A stretch of DNA of 64,000 bases, from positions 2,356,001 to 2,420,000 of the forward strand of contig CBDCSF010000013.1 in NCBI GenBank assembly GCA_965221445.1, written 5' to 3'. Shown here one piece after another: positions 55,447-64,000 of this stretch (within the stretch, counting starts at the first letter, position 1; every line of letters starts with the position of its first letter). The notes below the pieces were generated by a model, which saw nothing but the letters and a program-made list of their open reading frames with translations, did no database searches and had not been told where the DNA came from. The position numbers and the translations under genes are program-made. The stretch comes from MPNP01 sp965221445 (lineage in GTDB: Bacteria; Pseudomonadota; Alphaproteobacteria; Rhodobacterales; Rhodobacteraceae).

Positions 55447-57146
55447 GTAACCGCATACTTGAAGTATCAAATCTTGATCTCAGCTTCACGACTTACGGTC
55501 AGCGTACGAAGGTATTACACGACTTGAACTTTCACTTGAATGCAGGGGAAAGGGTATCCTTGATCGGTCAATCTGGTTCAGGAAAAACTGTGACTATGCG
55601 TGCAATTATCGGTACTTTACCCATGCCTCCTGGCAAGGTTGAAAATGGTTCGATACTATATGCTGGACGAGAACTTCTGACGCTTTCCAAAATACAGCGA
55701 AACAGGCTAAAAGGTTCAGGTATTTCTATTGTTCTCCAAGACCCACTTTTATCCTTTAACCCCGTCCTCACCATCCACCGGCAGATGGATGACATAGTAC
55801 GATATGCTGACATGCGAAGTGGGAAGCCCCGAAGCCGTTCTGCACGTCGGTCGCACATCATCGATACGCTTCGTAAAGTACAACTTTCTGACGGTCATCA
55901 CATCCTGGGTACCTATCCCATGCAGCTTTCGGGGGGAATGCGTCAACGAGTACTCATTGGTATGTCTCTTCTCAACAATCCACGACTTTTGATTGCTGAT
56001 GAACCAGGCACTGCTCTTGATGTTACGACCCAAGAGGAAGTTCTCAATTTGCTGAACACTCTAGTGTATGAGGAAGGACTCACACTTCTTCTAATTACTC
56101 ACAATCTGGGTGTAGTTCGGGAAATGGCTGACCGCGTTTATGTTATGGAAAAGGGTAGGATAGTTGAGCATGGGACCAGAGATGAAATTTTTGCTTCGCC
56201 CAAACATCCCTATACACTAGAACTGATGAACAGTGTCTTGCCGTTATACGGTGATAAGGTAAAGGATGTTGCTGATACCCATCATGATGAAAATGTCATT
56301 GAAATACGTGGAGTCAGCAAGAAATTCTCCCGAAAGGTTGGGATTATCCGTCGTAAAACAGAGGTTAATCACGCTGTTAAGGAAGTTTCTCTTGATATTA
56401 GTCAAGGTGATATATTTGGCATTGCTGGTGAAAGCGGGTCAGGTAAAACTACCCTCGCTAAGATTTTGCTCGGGCTTCACAAGCCTAATTCGGGAGATGT
56501 AAACATAGACGGTCGGTCATTGGAAAAATTTCAGGGTACAACCGAGTTCCGTAAAACTGTACAGATTGTGTACCAAAATCCCGGTTCATCTCTGAACCCA
56601 CGGCGAACAGTCGCCGATCAACTGAAAGTGCCATTGAAATTTACTGGTTTTTCATCTGAACATTACGGTAACCGGATAAATGAATTACTTGATATGGTCG
56701 AATTACCTCGTTCTTATGCATCTATGTATCCACACGAGTTGTCCGGAGGCCAAAAACAGCGGGTGGCGATAGCGAGAGCATTATCAGCCCATCCCAAGAT
56801 ACTGGTTCTTGATGAACCAACTTCGGCACTTGATGTACTTATTCAAAATTCGGTAATAAACCTTTTACACCGGCTACGTGATGAGTTCGATCTGACATAT
56901 GTGTTTATAAGCCACGATCTCAGTTTAATGCGGAATTTCTGTAATCGTGTAGCGATCATGTTTCGGGGTGAAATTTGTGAGCAAGGTCGAACCAAGGATA
57001 TCTTCGCTAAACCCCAACACCCATATACCCGTGCACTGTTGTCCTCAATTCCGGTAATTACGGCTGAAGAAGAACGTTTGAAACCTGTGGTTTCCAAGGC
57101 CGAAAGAGATGCAGTGCTTGTAACTACAACAAATTTAGCAGATTGA
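55443..57146 (+). CDS. Fused ABC transporter ATPase (DppD-DppF in one chain)
   Basis: The 567-residue protein contains two complete ATPase domains. The first (about 1-265) has Walker A GQSGSGKT, signature LSGGMRQRV and Walker B LLIADEPGTALD. The second (about 282-560) has Walker A GESGSGKTT, signature LSGGQKQRV and Walker B LVLDEPTSALD. Each ends with the peptide-transporter tail HPYTLELM or HPYTRALLSSIP. The two halves correspond to DppD and DppF. Fusion of the pair is common in amide and peptide importers of alphaproteobacteria. Confidence 0.94.
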   Translation: MSNRILEVSNLDLSFTTYGQRTKVLHDLNFHLNAGERVSLIGQSGSGKTVTMRAIIGTLPMPPGKVENGSILYAGRELLTLSKIQRNRLKGSGISIVLQDPLLSFNPVLTIHRQMDDIVRYADMRSGKPRSRSARRSHIIDTLRKVQLSDGHHILGTYPMQLSGGMRQRVLIGMSLLNNPRLLIADEPGTALDVTTQEEVLNLLNTLVYEEGLTLLLITHNLGVVREMADRVYVMEKGRIVEHGTRDEIFASPKHPYTLELMNSVLPLYGDKVKDVADTHHDENVIEIRGVSKKFSRKVGIIRRKTEVNHAVKEVSLDISQGDIFGIAGESGSGKTTLAKILLGLHKPNSGDVNIDGRSLEKFQGTTEFRKTVQIVYQNPGSSLNPRRTVADQLKVPLKFTGFSSEHYGNRINELLDMVELPRSYASMYPHELSGGQKQRVAIARALSAHPKILVLDEPTSALDVLIQNSVINLLHRLRDEFDLTYVFISHDLSLMRNFCNRVAIMFRGEICEQGRTKDIFAKPQHPYTRALLSSIPVITAEEERLKPVVSKAERDAVLVTTTNLAD

Positions 57147-57156
57147 AGGAGTAACT

Positions 57157-58698
57157 ATGTTTCGAATTGGTATTGATGTTGGGGGAACCAATACAGATGC
57201 TGTGATTATGGGAGAAGGCAAGGTATTGACCGGTGTAAAAACGGCTACAACTGCTGATATCATGTCTGGTATTATCGAAAGTCTCAGGATGGCATTGGAT
57301 AATACAGGAATAGACAGGTCCGATGTTTCTTCGGTTATGATTGGTACAACTCATTTTACCAATGCTGTGGTTGAACGCAGACACCTATCCCGAACCGCCG
57401 CTGTAAGACTCTGTTTGCCAGCAGCCCAATGCCTTCCGCCGATGGTTGACTGGCCGGATGATATTCGTGAAGCTGTGGGTAATAGTTACTGGATGGCTAA
57501 GGGGGGTAACGAATTTGATGGCAGGGAAATTTCTCAAATTGATGAGGCCGAACTAAAGGATATTGCGAAGGAAATAGGCAAAAAGGGTATAGGTTCGGTA
57601 GCCCTTTGTTCGGTCTTCAGCCCCGTAAATGATGCCATGGAGAAGAATGCCATGGAAGTCATGAAGGGAATACTGCCAGATGCTGATTTTACACTTTCCA
57701 GCGAAATCGGTCGCCTTGGTATTTTGGAACGTGAAAATGCGGCAATAATGAATGCGTCCTTACGCGAATTATCATCGCAGGCTGTGGGTGCATTTCGTGA
57801 AGCATTGTCAAAAGTTGGATTGCGTTGTCCCTATTTTATTACTCAAAATGATGGTACCTTGATGGGGACAGAGTTTGTGCAGACTTACCCGGTACTGACA
57901 TTTGCTTCGGGACCTACCAATTCGATGCGAGGGGCTTCATTTCTGACCGGGGAAAAGGAAGCGATCGTCTGTGACGTGGGTGGTACTTCCACGGATGTTG
58001 GTGCCTTGATCAAGGGTTTCCCACGCCCAGCTTCCACAACTGTAGAAGTCGGTGGGGTACGTACCAATTTTCGAATGCCTGATGTATTTTCCATTGCTCT
58101 TGGTGGTGGGACCGAAATTAAACCGGGGAAGCCCGTACAGATCGGTCCCAAGTCCGTAGGCTATCAAATTTTTGAAAAAGGTCTGCTTTTTGGAGGAGAT
58201 ACCTTGACTGCAACAGATGTTGCAGTAGGGCTTGGAATAGCAGATATTGGTGATTCAGGACCGGCAAAGGCTCTTGGGGAACAGACCCTGCGAAATTACA
58301 AAGCCAAGATTGATGAAATGATAGTAAATGCAGTTGAAAGAATGCGGGTTTCACCAGAAAAAATCCCAGTACTAGCAGTGGGTGGTGGTTCAATCTTAAT
58401 CCCCGAAACTGTTGGAAACCTTCCAGTTGTCAAACCTGAAAACTTTGCCGTGGCCAACGCAGTGGGTGCTGCCATTGGTCAAGTTTCCGGGGAAGTTGAT
58501 CGTATATTCAATCTCACCAAAATGTCTCGGGATACTGCCTTGGAGAATGCTAGGAAGGAGGCAACTGAGAAAGCTATTGTAGCAGGAGCAAACCCAGACA
58601 GTATAGAGGTGTTGGATCAGGAAGATGTACCACTTGCCTATCTGCCAGGTAATGCGACACGCATTCGCCTGAAGGTTGTAGGTGATCTTGATGGGTGA
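57157..58698 (+). CDS. Hydantoinase/oxoprolinase family protein (HyuA-like)
   Basis: The 513-residue protein starts with the family's nucleotide-binding loop RIGIDVGGTNTDAVIM and has IGTTHFTNAVVERR, TFASGPTNSMRGASFLTG, VCDVGGTSTDVGAL and ALGGGTEIKPG. These place it in the ATP-dependent hydantoinase A/oxoprolinase group, which opens cyclic amides. The C-terminal acetone-carboxylase-like part is short, and no HyuB gene follows; two DUF917 genes take that place. AAGGAG precedes the ATG. It probably opens a ring in the compound imported by the adjoining transporter. The substrate is unknown. Confidence 0.9.
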   Translation: MFRIGIDVGGTNTDAVIMGEGKVLTGVKTATTADIMSGIIESLRMALDNTGIDRSDVSSVMIGTTHFTNAVVERRHLSRTAAVRLCLPAAQCLPPMVDWPDDIREAVGNSYWMAKGGNEFDGREISQIDEAELKDIAKEIGKKGIGSVALCSVFSPVNDAMEKNAMEVMKGILPDADFTLSSEIGRLGILERENAAIMNASLRELSSQAVGAFREALSKVGLRCPYFITQNDGTLMGTEFVQTYPVLTFASGPTNSMRGASFLTGEKEAIVCDVGGTSTDVGALIKGFPRPASTTVEVGGVRTNFRMPDVFSIALGGGTEIKPGKPVQIGPKSVGYQIFEKGLLFGGDTLTATDVAVGLGIADIGDSGPAKALGEQTLRNYKAKIDEMIVNAVERMRVSPEKIPVLAVGGGSILIPETVGNLPVVKPENFAVANAVGAAIGQVSGEVDRIFNLTKMSRDTALENARKEATEKAIVAGANPDSIEVLDQEDVPLAYLPGNATRIRLKVVGDLDG

Positions 58699-59800
58699 AT
58701 TGTTGCGAGAGGTCTCGGTTGAAGATCTTGAAGCCATCGAAATTGGTGCAGCTATACTCGGCACCGGAGGGGGTGGTAACCCTTATATCGGCAAATTACG
58801 ATGCCGCGAGGAGTTAAGGAAAGGTCGCCAGATCAAAATCATTCCCCTGAATGAGTTGCCAGATGATGCCTGGGTTGTTTCCTTGGGTGGAATAGGTGCA
58901 CCGGTAGTGGGCGTAGAAAAAATTGAACAAGGTGAAGAATGTCTCCGTGCACTATACGCTTTGGAACAAGAGACAGGTCACAAAATTGACGCGGTAATTT
59001 CCAGTGAAATAGGTGGTGCAAATTCCATGGAACCAATGCTGACAGGTGCACAAGCTGGTATACCGGTTGTCGATGGAGATGGCATGGGGCGTGCCTTTCC
59101 TGAGATGCAGATGTGTACCTGGTCGATTTATGGACATAAATCCACTCCTTCTGCCATGGCAGACGAAAAAGGAAGCATAATTATTATCCGTAATACACCT
59201 AGTGAAATTTCCCTGGAACGTTTTGCTCGGGCCACTGTTGTTGAAATGGGTGCAGCAGGTGCAATAGCCTTGTCACCCATGCGGGGTAGTTTTGTAAAAC
59301 GGGCTGCAATACCAAATACCATAACCCAGGCCTTACAACTTGGTCGGGCTGTATTGGAAAGTCAAATTAATAATACAGATCCAATAAGAACCGTACTGGA
59401 TAAGGAGGAGGGCCAATTACTCATGACCGGCAAGATCATTGATCTGGAGCGTCATCTCAGGGGAGGGTTCGCAGTTGGACATGTACATGTTGAAGGTTTT
59501 GGAGAGTTTCAGGGCGAGTTAGGTGAAATATATCTGCAAAACGAATTTTTGGTCTTTAAACTTGATGGTGAAGTCAAGGTTTGTGTGCCTGACCTGATCG
59601 TTGTGTTGGAGGCAGATACGGGATTGCCCATAACCACAGAAATGCTGAGATATGGTCAACGGGTTGCAGTGCTTGCACTTCCCTGCCATGACCTGTTACG
59701 CTCGGAAGAAGCACTTGATGTGATTGGCCCAGCCGCTTTTGGTTATCCGGAAATCACCTATACTCCTTTGGTTCGTCATTCAACTAGAAAAGGAAATTGA
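58691..59800 (+). CDS. DUF917 family protein, first copy
   Basis: The 369-residue protein has the DUF917 hallmarks GTGGGGNPYIGKL (near residue 20), VVDGDGMGRAFPEMQM and GFAVGHVHVEGFGEF. The family (PF06032) is, as I recall, now linked to S-methyl thiohydantoin desulfurase. That link would make a role in cleaving or modifying hydantoin-like rings reasonable, but it is not proven for this gene. The start overlaps hyuA by 8 bp (ATG 58691; a GTG three codons earlier is possible). Confidence 0.88.
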   Translation: MGELLREVSVEDLEAIEIGAAILGTGGGGNPYIGKLRCREELRKGRQIKIIPLNELPDDAWVVSLGGIGAPVVGVEKIEQGEECLRALYALEQETGHKIDAVISSEIGGANSMEPMLTGAQAGIPVVDGDGMGRAFPEMQMCTWSIYGHKSTPSAMADEKGSIIIIRNTPSEISLERFARATVVEMGAAGAIALSPMRGSFVKRAAIPNTITQALQLGRAVLESQINNTDPIRTVLDKEEGQLLMTGKIIDLERHLRGGFAVGHVHVEGFGEFQGELGEIYLQNEFLVFKLDGEVKVCVPDLIVVLEADTGLPITTEMLRYGQRVAVLALPCHDLLRSEEALDVIGPAAFGYPEITYTPLVRHSTRKGN

Positions 59801-59802
59801 TT

Positions 59803-60900
59803 ATGGCATCTAATCCATTAAAAGAAATCCGGCTTGAAGATATGGGCAACATTGCGCTTGGAGGTGCTTTTTTGGGCACAGGAGGAGGTGGTGATCCATA
59901 TATCGGTAAACTGATGTCAGAACAAGCAATACGTGATAATGGACCAGTTCCGGTTCTGAATGTTGATTCTCTGGCAGACGACGCACTTGTGGTCCCGGTA
60001 GCCATGATGGGAGCCCCAACGGTAATGTTGGAAAAACTTCCTCGTGGAGATGAAGCTCAAGCAGCACTTACTAGTTTGGAAAACTACTTGGGACACAAGG
60101 CAGATGCTGTTTTCTGTATTGAGGCAGGGGGATTAAATTCAACAATTCCTATCGCTGTTGCCGCTTCTGCCGGACTTCCAATTATTGATGGAGATGGCAT
60201 GGGGCGAGCTTTCCCCGAGTTACAGATGGTCTCTATGACGATTCATAACATTGCTGCCTGCCCAATGGTTATAGCTGATGAAAAGGGTAATTCTCTTGTA
60301 CTTAATACTGTAGACAATCTCAGTACTGAAAAATTTGCACGTGTGATAACTGTAGAGATGGGCGGAACAGGATTGATTGCCTTGTATCCGATGACAGGAG
60401 CAGAAGCCAAGAAAGCTGTACTACGCGGTTCGCTATCACTAATCAACTCGATTGGGAAGATAATTCATACCGAGCAGTCGGCCAACCGGAATCCGGCTGA
60501 GCGATTAAAACAGGAACTTAACGGTATCAACCTGTTTGAGGGCAGGGTAGTTGATGTGGAGCGTCGTACAGAGGGAGGTTTTGCTCTCGGGACAGCCAAA
60601 ATCGAAGGAATAGGAACCCATGATGGTGAGACGCTGATACTTAGGTTTCAGAACGAATTTCTAATGGCAGAAACAAAGGAAGGAGAGGTAAGGGCAATGA
60701 CCCCTGACTTGATTTGCCTTTTGGACTTGGAAACAGGGACACCCATAACCACTGAACAAATACGCTATGGGTTCCGGGTAATTGTATTTGGCCTGCCATG
60801 TGATCCCCAATGGCGTTCAGACCTGGGATTGGAACTTGTTGGACCCAGGTATTTTGGCTATGATCAGGATTATGCCCCTATTGAATCAATTCCCTGTTGA
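59803..60900 (+). CDS. DUF917 family protein, second copy
   Basis: The 365-residue protein is a paralogue of its neighbour: GTGGGGDPYIGKL, IIDGDGMGRAFPELQM, GFALGTAKIEGIGTH and the shared end GTPITTEQIRYGFRVIVFGL versus GLPITTEMLRYGQRVAVLAL. The ATG at 59803 follows AGGAAA, two bases after the previous stop. The tandem pair probably arose by duplication and could form a heteromer or take two related substrates. The activity is unknown. Confidence 0.88.
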   Translation: MASNPLKEIRLEDMGNIALGGAFLGTGGGGDPYIGKLMSEQAIRDNGPVPVLNVDSLADDALVVPVAMMGAPTVMLEKLPRGDEAQAALTSLENYLGHKADAVFCIEAGGLNSTIPIAVAASAGLPIIDGDGMGRAFPELQMVSMTIHNIAACPMVIADEKGNSLVLNTVDNLSTEKFARVITVEMGGTGLIALYPMTGAEAKKAVLRGSLSLINSIGKIIHTEQSANRNPAERLKQELNGINLFEGRVVDVERRTEGGFALGTAKIEGIGTHDGETLILRFQNEFLMAETKEGEVRAMTPDLICLLDLETGTPITTEQIRYGFRVIVFGLPCDPQWRSDLGLELVGPRYFGYDQDYAPIESIPC

Positions 60901-61089
60901 ACTTTTGCTGATTGTCAAAATCTATTGTTTACTTTAAACATTATATTTTTCAGTCAAAGATATGTCGTTCTTTCAATTAACAAAGTTAAACCAGCAAAGT
61001 GATTGGTGGTTCAAAAATGATTTGGTCTGATTGAGAAATTTAACGTGAATGAAAATGATTTTCGCTCAATTATTTTAGGAGGAGAAAAG

Positions 61090-62655
61090 ATGAGAATTAA
61101 ACACTTTCTGATTTCACTGGTACTAAGTACCGTCCCATTTCTGCCGATTTCAGCTCAGGCAGAAAATGTTGCTACTGTGAATGTGGTTCAAATTTTTGGC
61201 ACCATTGATCCGGCAAAAATTAATGATTACACGGAGTATATGGCAGGTGTCAATCTGTACGATGCCCTAACCACTCTTGATGGCGATGGAGCCATTCAAC
61301 CCCTCTTGGCAGAAAGTTGGGAAGCTTCGGAAGATACACTTACCTATACATTTCACCTCAAGGAAGGGGCAACTTTTCAGGACGGAACACCTGTTGAAGC
61401 CAAGGATGTTGTGTATTCAGTCAAGCGCCTGCTGGCACTAAACGAAGGTCCTTCATATCTTTTTGAAGGTGTACTTGACGAAAATTCAATAACAGAAATT
61501 GACAATAACACGGTTGAGTTCAAGCTAAACAAAGTTTATACGCCGTTTTTGACCACAACTCCGATATTGTTTGTGGTTAATAGTGATGCTGCCATGGAAT
61601 CCATGTCCGATGATGATCCCTGGTCCCAGGATTTCCTGGCGAATAACTCCATTGGTGCAGGTGCTTTCAAGCTAACCAATTGGGACCGGGGAGCAACCAT
61701 GTCTATGGAAAGGTATGATGGCTATCATCTTGGTTGGGATGATCAAGCCATAGATAAGGTACGCTTTATTGTCACCCACGAAGAGGCCACGGTAAAGGCT
61801 TTGGCTGCAGCTGGAGAACTGTCGATGTCTTCTGATGCCCAAGCGATCGAAACCTACGAAGCTATAGGCAAGATGGATGGCTATAGGATCCATTCCTATC
61901 CTACCGCAACCAACTTTTATTTAAAACTAAACCATCAGGTCGCTCCCACCGATGATATCAATATCCGTAAGGCGATTGCCTATGCAACAGACTACGATAC
62001 CATACGGCAAGCACTCTTGCCTGGTGAGCCTCTGGCTGGGCCTATGCCACCAGTATTTGCCGGTGCTTACGCTGATGATCTGGAATTGCCCACATACGAC
62101 TTGGAAAAAGCAAGGGAACATGTGGAAAATAGCACTTATGCAGGTAATGAGCCTATTGACATTGAGATCATGTTTGTGGCTGGCCTCGCCTTTGAAGAAG
62201 AAATTGCTTTGCTTATGAAAGCCAATCTTGATCAGATAGGTTTTAATACCATTCTCAAGCCAGAACCATGGAATCGGATGACAGAGTTGGCGGCAAGGGC
62301 AGAAACCACCCCTGCGATAAACGAAGTATTTTATGGAGCCACCTATCCCTCACCTGACAGCTTCTTCTTCACACAGTATCATTCAGCGGCTCAGGGAACT
62401 TGGGCCTCAATGGAGTGGGTATTGAGTGATGAGGTTGATGCCTTGATCGATGAAGCTCGTGGAACTGCTGATGTAGATAAGCAGAACGCGATCTACAAAA
62501 AACTTCAGCACATCCTTGTTGACAATCAGTCGGATGTTTACCTGTTAACCCAGACCAGCCAACAGGCGTTTTCAAACTGTATGGATGGTTTCACTTGGGT
62601 TCCCATGCAAAGCTTCGAGTTCAATTTCCACACAATGAAGTGGGTTTGTAACTAA
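61090..62655 (+). CDS. ABC transporter substrate-binding protein (family 5, peptide type)
   Basis: The 521-residue protein starts at ATG 61090 after a strong AGGAGGAG site and has a Sec signal peptide (FLISLVLSTVPFLPISAQA). The mature part shows SBP_bac_5 features: LYDALTTLDGDGAIQPLLAE, SWEASEDTLTYTFHLKEGAT and DGTPVEAKDVVYSVKRLL. It captures the ligand in the periplasm for the DppBC-DF transporter encoded upstream. It is last in the operon, separated by 189 bp, and may have its own promoter. The ligand could be a peptide, an amide or a hydantoin-like ring. Confidence 0.93.
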   Translation: MRIKHFLISLVLSTVPFLPISAQAENVATVNVVQIFGTIDPAKINDYTEYMAGVNLYDALTTLDGDGAIQPLLAESWEASEDTLTYTFHLKEGATFQDGTPVEAKDVVYSVKRLLALNEGPSYLFEGVLDENSITEIDNNTVEFKLNKVYTPFLTTTPILFVVNSDAAMESMSDDDPWSQDFLANNSIGAGAFKLTNWDRGATMSMERYDGYHLGWDDQAIDKVRFIVTHEEATVKALAAAGELSMSSDAQAIETYEAIGKMDGYRIHSYPTATNFYLKLNHQVAPTDDINIRKAIAYATDYDTIRQALLPGEPLAGPMPPVFAGAYADDLELPTYDLEKAREHVENSTYAGNEPIDIEIMFVAGLAFEEEIALLMKANLDQIGFNTILKPEPWNRMTELAARAETTPAINEVFYGATYPSPDSFFFTQYHSAAQGTWASMEWVLSDEVDALIDEARGTADVDKQNAIYKKLQHILVDNQSDVYLLTQTSQQAFSNCMDGFTWVPMQSFEFNFHTMKWVCN

Positions 62656-62667
62656 TTCAATTCTGGT

Positions 62668-62696
62668 GGTGGCCTGCTGCTTACAAGTAGGCCACC
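62668..62696 (+). terminator. GC-rich hairpin after the substrate-binding protein gene
   Basis: GGTGGCCTGCT (62668-62678) pairs with AGTAGGCCACC (62686-62696): eleven pairs including one G-T, with a 7-base loop. It starts 12 bases after the stop codon. No T run follows, but it is the strongest structure near the operon end. Confidence 0.65.
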
Positions 62697-63058
62697 GTAC
62701 ACTGACTACACGTTGTATTTAAGGTTTCTTGAGCCCATAGCCCGAATCGGTGAGCAACCTTGAGTAAACCTATACAGATTCAGTTTCAAGGTAGTTCTGG
62801 TACCTGCTATTGTGTTCCAAATCTTCCTTTTGTCCTTGGCTTGAAATGCAGGGATAGGCTGTTGTTAGGTGTAAGAATTAAGAGTAATCCTCCATAGACA
62901 GTTTTTAGTAACATTATCCAGATTATCAATCAATTTTGATTATATGAATAGCGATTTTGTAATTTAAAACCGATCATTTAAAGCTCTACGCTCTTGACCA
63001 ATTGTCGGTTTTTATCCTGTCAGTTGATTGCAGATTTACAGAAAATTCCTTTCCATAA
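62697..63058. other. Intergenic region between the ABC operon and prs
   Basis: No gene, RNA or further strong structure is recognised. The two flanking genes converge, so only terminators are expected. Confidence 0.5.
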
Positions 63059-64000
63059 CTATTCCGTGCTGGCAGTCCTGAACAGGGGGAGATCGCTGTT
63101 CCCATAAAGCCATTCAATATTCTTGGCTTGAAAGAGGCTTGATACTGATGTACCACCTGCAATACTTAATATCGCTCTAGCAAAGAGAGGGGCCGTACTC
63201 AAAACCCTAATTTTGGGTGAATCCTTTTGTACAGTATCCATTTCAATAGTATCCGTTATTACAAGGGAGCTAAGTTCGGATTCTTCTATACTTTGGTGGG
63301 CAGCATTTGAAAGAACGCCATGGGTTATATAAGCATGAACCTCTTGTGCTCCCTTCTCTACAAGCAAATTTGCTCCCTTGCAGAGTGTTCCAGCAGTATC
63401 ACATATATCATCAACCAAAATGCACTTGCGATCTCTGACGTTTCCAATAACACTCATTTCTGCTATTTCACCTGGTCCGGCCCGACGTTTGTCTATTACA
63501 GCCAGGTCGACTCCCAATCTTTTAGCCAGGTCCCGAGCTCTTGCAACACCTCCAATATCAGGAGAAACAACAACCAATTCATTTAAATTGCGTTGAAATA
63601 ACCTCCTTAAATCTATTTCGAAGATCGGTGATGCATAAAGGTTGTCTACAGGTATATCAAAAAAGCCCTGAATTTGGGCTGAGTGAAGATCCATGGTGAG
63701 AACACGTGAGCACCCCGCCTGCGCAATCAGATTGGCTACTAGTTTGGCAGAAATTGGTGTCCGGGCCTTAGTCCTACGGTCCTGCCTAGCATAACCAAAA
63801 TAAGGAATTACAGCTGTAACTCTCGAAGCAGAGGACCTTCTGAGGGTATCCGAAATAATGAGTAGTTCCATTAGATGGTCATTAGCCGGTTTGGAGGTGG
63901 ACTGAATAATGAACATGTCTTCGCCACGTACATTATCATAGAGTTCCACGAATACTTCCTTGTCGTTGAATCGCTCCACTCTAGATGGTACGAGTCCAAT
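63059..64000 (-). CDS. prs: Ribose-phosphate pyrophosphokinase, 5' end outside the window
   Basis: The frame is open to the window edge (IGLVPSRVERFNDKEVFVEL), so only the first codons are missing. It has YFGYARQDRRTKARTPISAK (ATP-binding and flexible-loop region), DLHSAQIQGFFDIPVDNL and the PRPP loop VDDICDTAGTL. It makes phosphoribosyl pyrophosphate from ribose 5-phosphate and ATP. The C-terminus extends about 20 residues past the usual end after VSSLF (EWLYGNSDLPLFRT), a small lineage-specific tail. Confidence 0.96.
   Translation of the reverse strand: MGLVPSRVERFNDKEVFVELYDNVRGEDMFIIQSTSKPANDHLMELLIISDTLRRSSASRVTAVIPYFGYARQDRRTKARTPISAKLVANLIAQAGCSRVLTMDLHSAQIQGFFDIPVDNLYASPIFEIDLRRLFQRNLNELVVVSPDIGGVARARDLAKRLGVDLAVIDKRRAGPGEIAEMSVIGNVRDRKCILVDDICDTAGTLCKGANLLVEKGAQEVHAYITHGVLSNAAHQSIEESELSSLVITDTIEMDTVQKDSPKIRVLSTAPLFARAILSIAGGTSVSSLFQAKNIEWLYGNSDLPLFRTASTE

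Overview
The window looks like a piece of chromosome from a marine-type, AT-rich alphaproteobacterium. The evidence is an F1-only ATP synthase operon (atpHAGDC, with no F0 genes beside it), the neighbourhood tyrC / DUF2125 / chaC, the run TalC-type aldolase / DUF484 / xerC, a phasin with putative PhaR-type operators, a TRAP transporter, and a MotA/TolQ-like channel with an OmpA-type partner. The species cannot be named from this sequence. I saw no rRNA, tRNA, CRISPR array or intact prophage.

Layout. 1-2.5 kb is a decay zone: a frameshifted Fic gene and a broken IS630 transposase. 2.5-7 kb holds DNA repair (an Ada-like methyltransferase and endonuclease III), then a two-domain OsmC-like protein and a metallo-beta-lactamase hydrolase. 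7-14.8 kb is mostly housekeeping: xerC, DUF484, aldolase, priA, tyrC, DUF2125, chaC. 14.7-16.2 kb has an NfeD gene and its stomatin partner, both broken. 16.3-19 kb has a MotA/TolQ-like channel and an epimerase/kinase pair. 19.7-21.4 kb is a two-gene ATPase plus TOPRIM (DUF3226) module. 21.7-30.3 kb has purH, an MFS and an EamA exporter, and a TRAP operon. 30.7-36.8 kb has a giant coiled-coil OmpA protein, a RecD2 helicase and a phasin. 37.1-43.4 kb is a compact five-gene membrane operon. 43.6-48 kb has clpA, gloB and a methyltransferase. 48.4-53.2 kb is atpHAGDC. 53.5-62.7 kb is a peptide-type ABC transporter operon with a hydantoinase A and two DUF917 proteins. prs runs off the right edge.

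Most interesting systems. (1) 37110-43403: a metal-efflux-type permease with a histidine-rich loop is fused in frame to an HflK-like SPFH domain. Two more SPFH proteins, a periplasmic binding protein and a small membrane protein follow, with overlapping or near-overlapping genes. I know of no characterised system with this make-up. (2) 19713-21429: an ABC/OLD-type ATPase with a separate TOPRIM protein, organised like split OLD-family defence systems but with DUF3226 as the TOPRIM partner. (3) 53457-62655: a transporter/hydantoinase/DUF917 operon whose promoter -35 box lies inside a perfect 10-bp inverted repeat and whose first start codon lies in a 9-bp hairpin. (4) The MotA-like and MotB-like genes, which usually lie together, are 13 kb apart here. 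The MotB-like protein carries near-identical 70-residue repeats, exactly ten heptads each.
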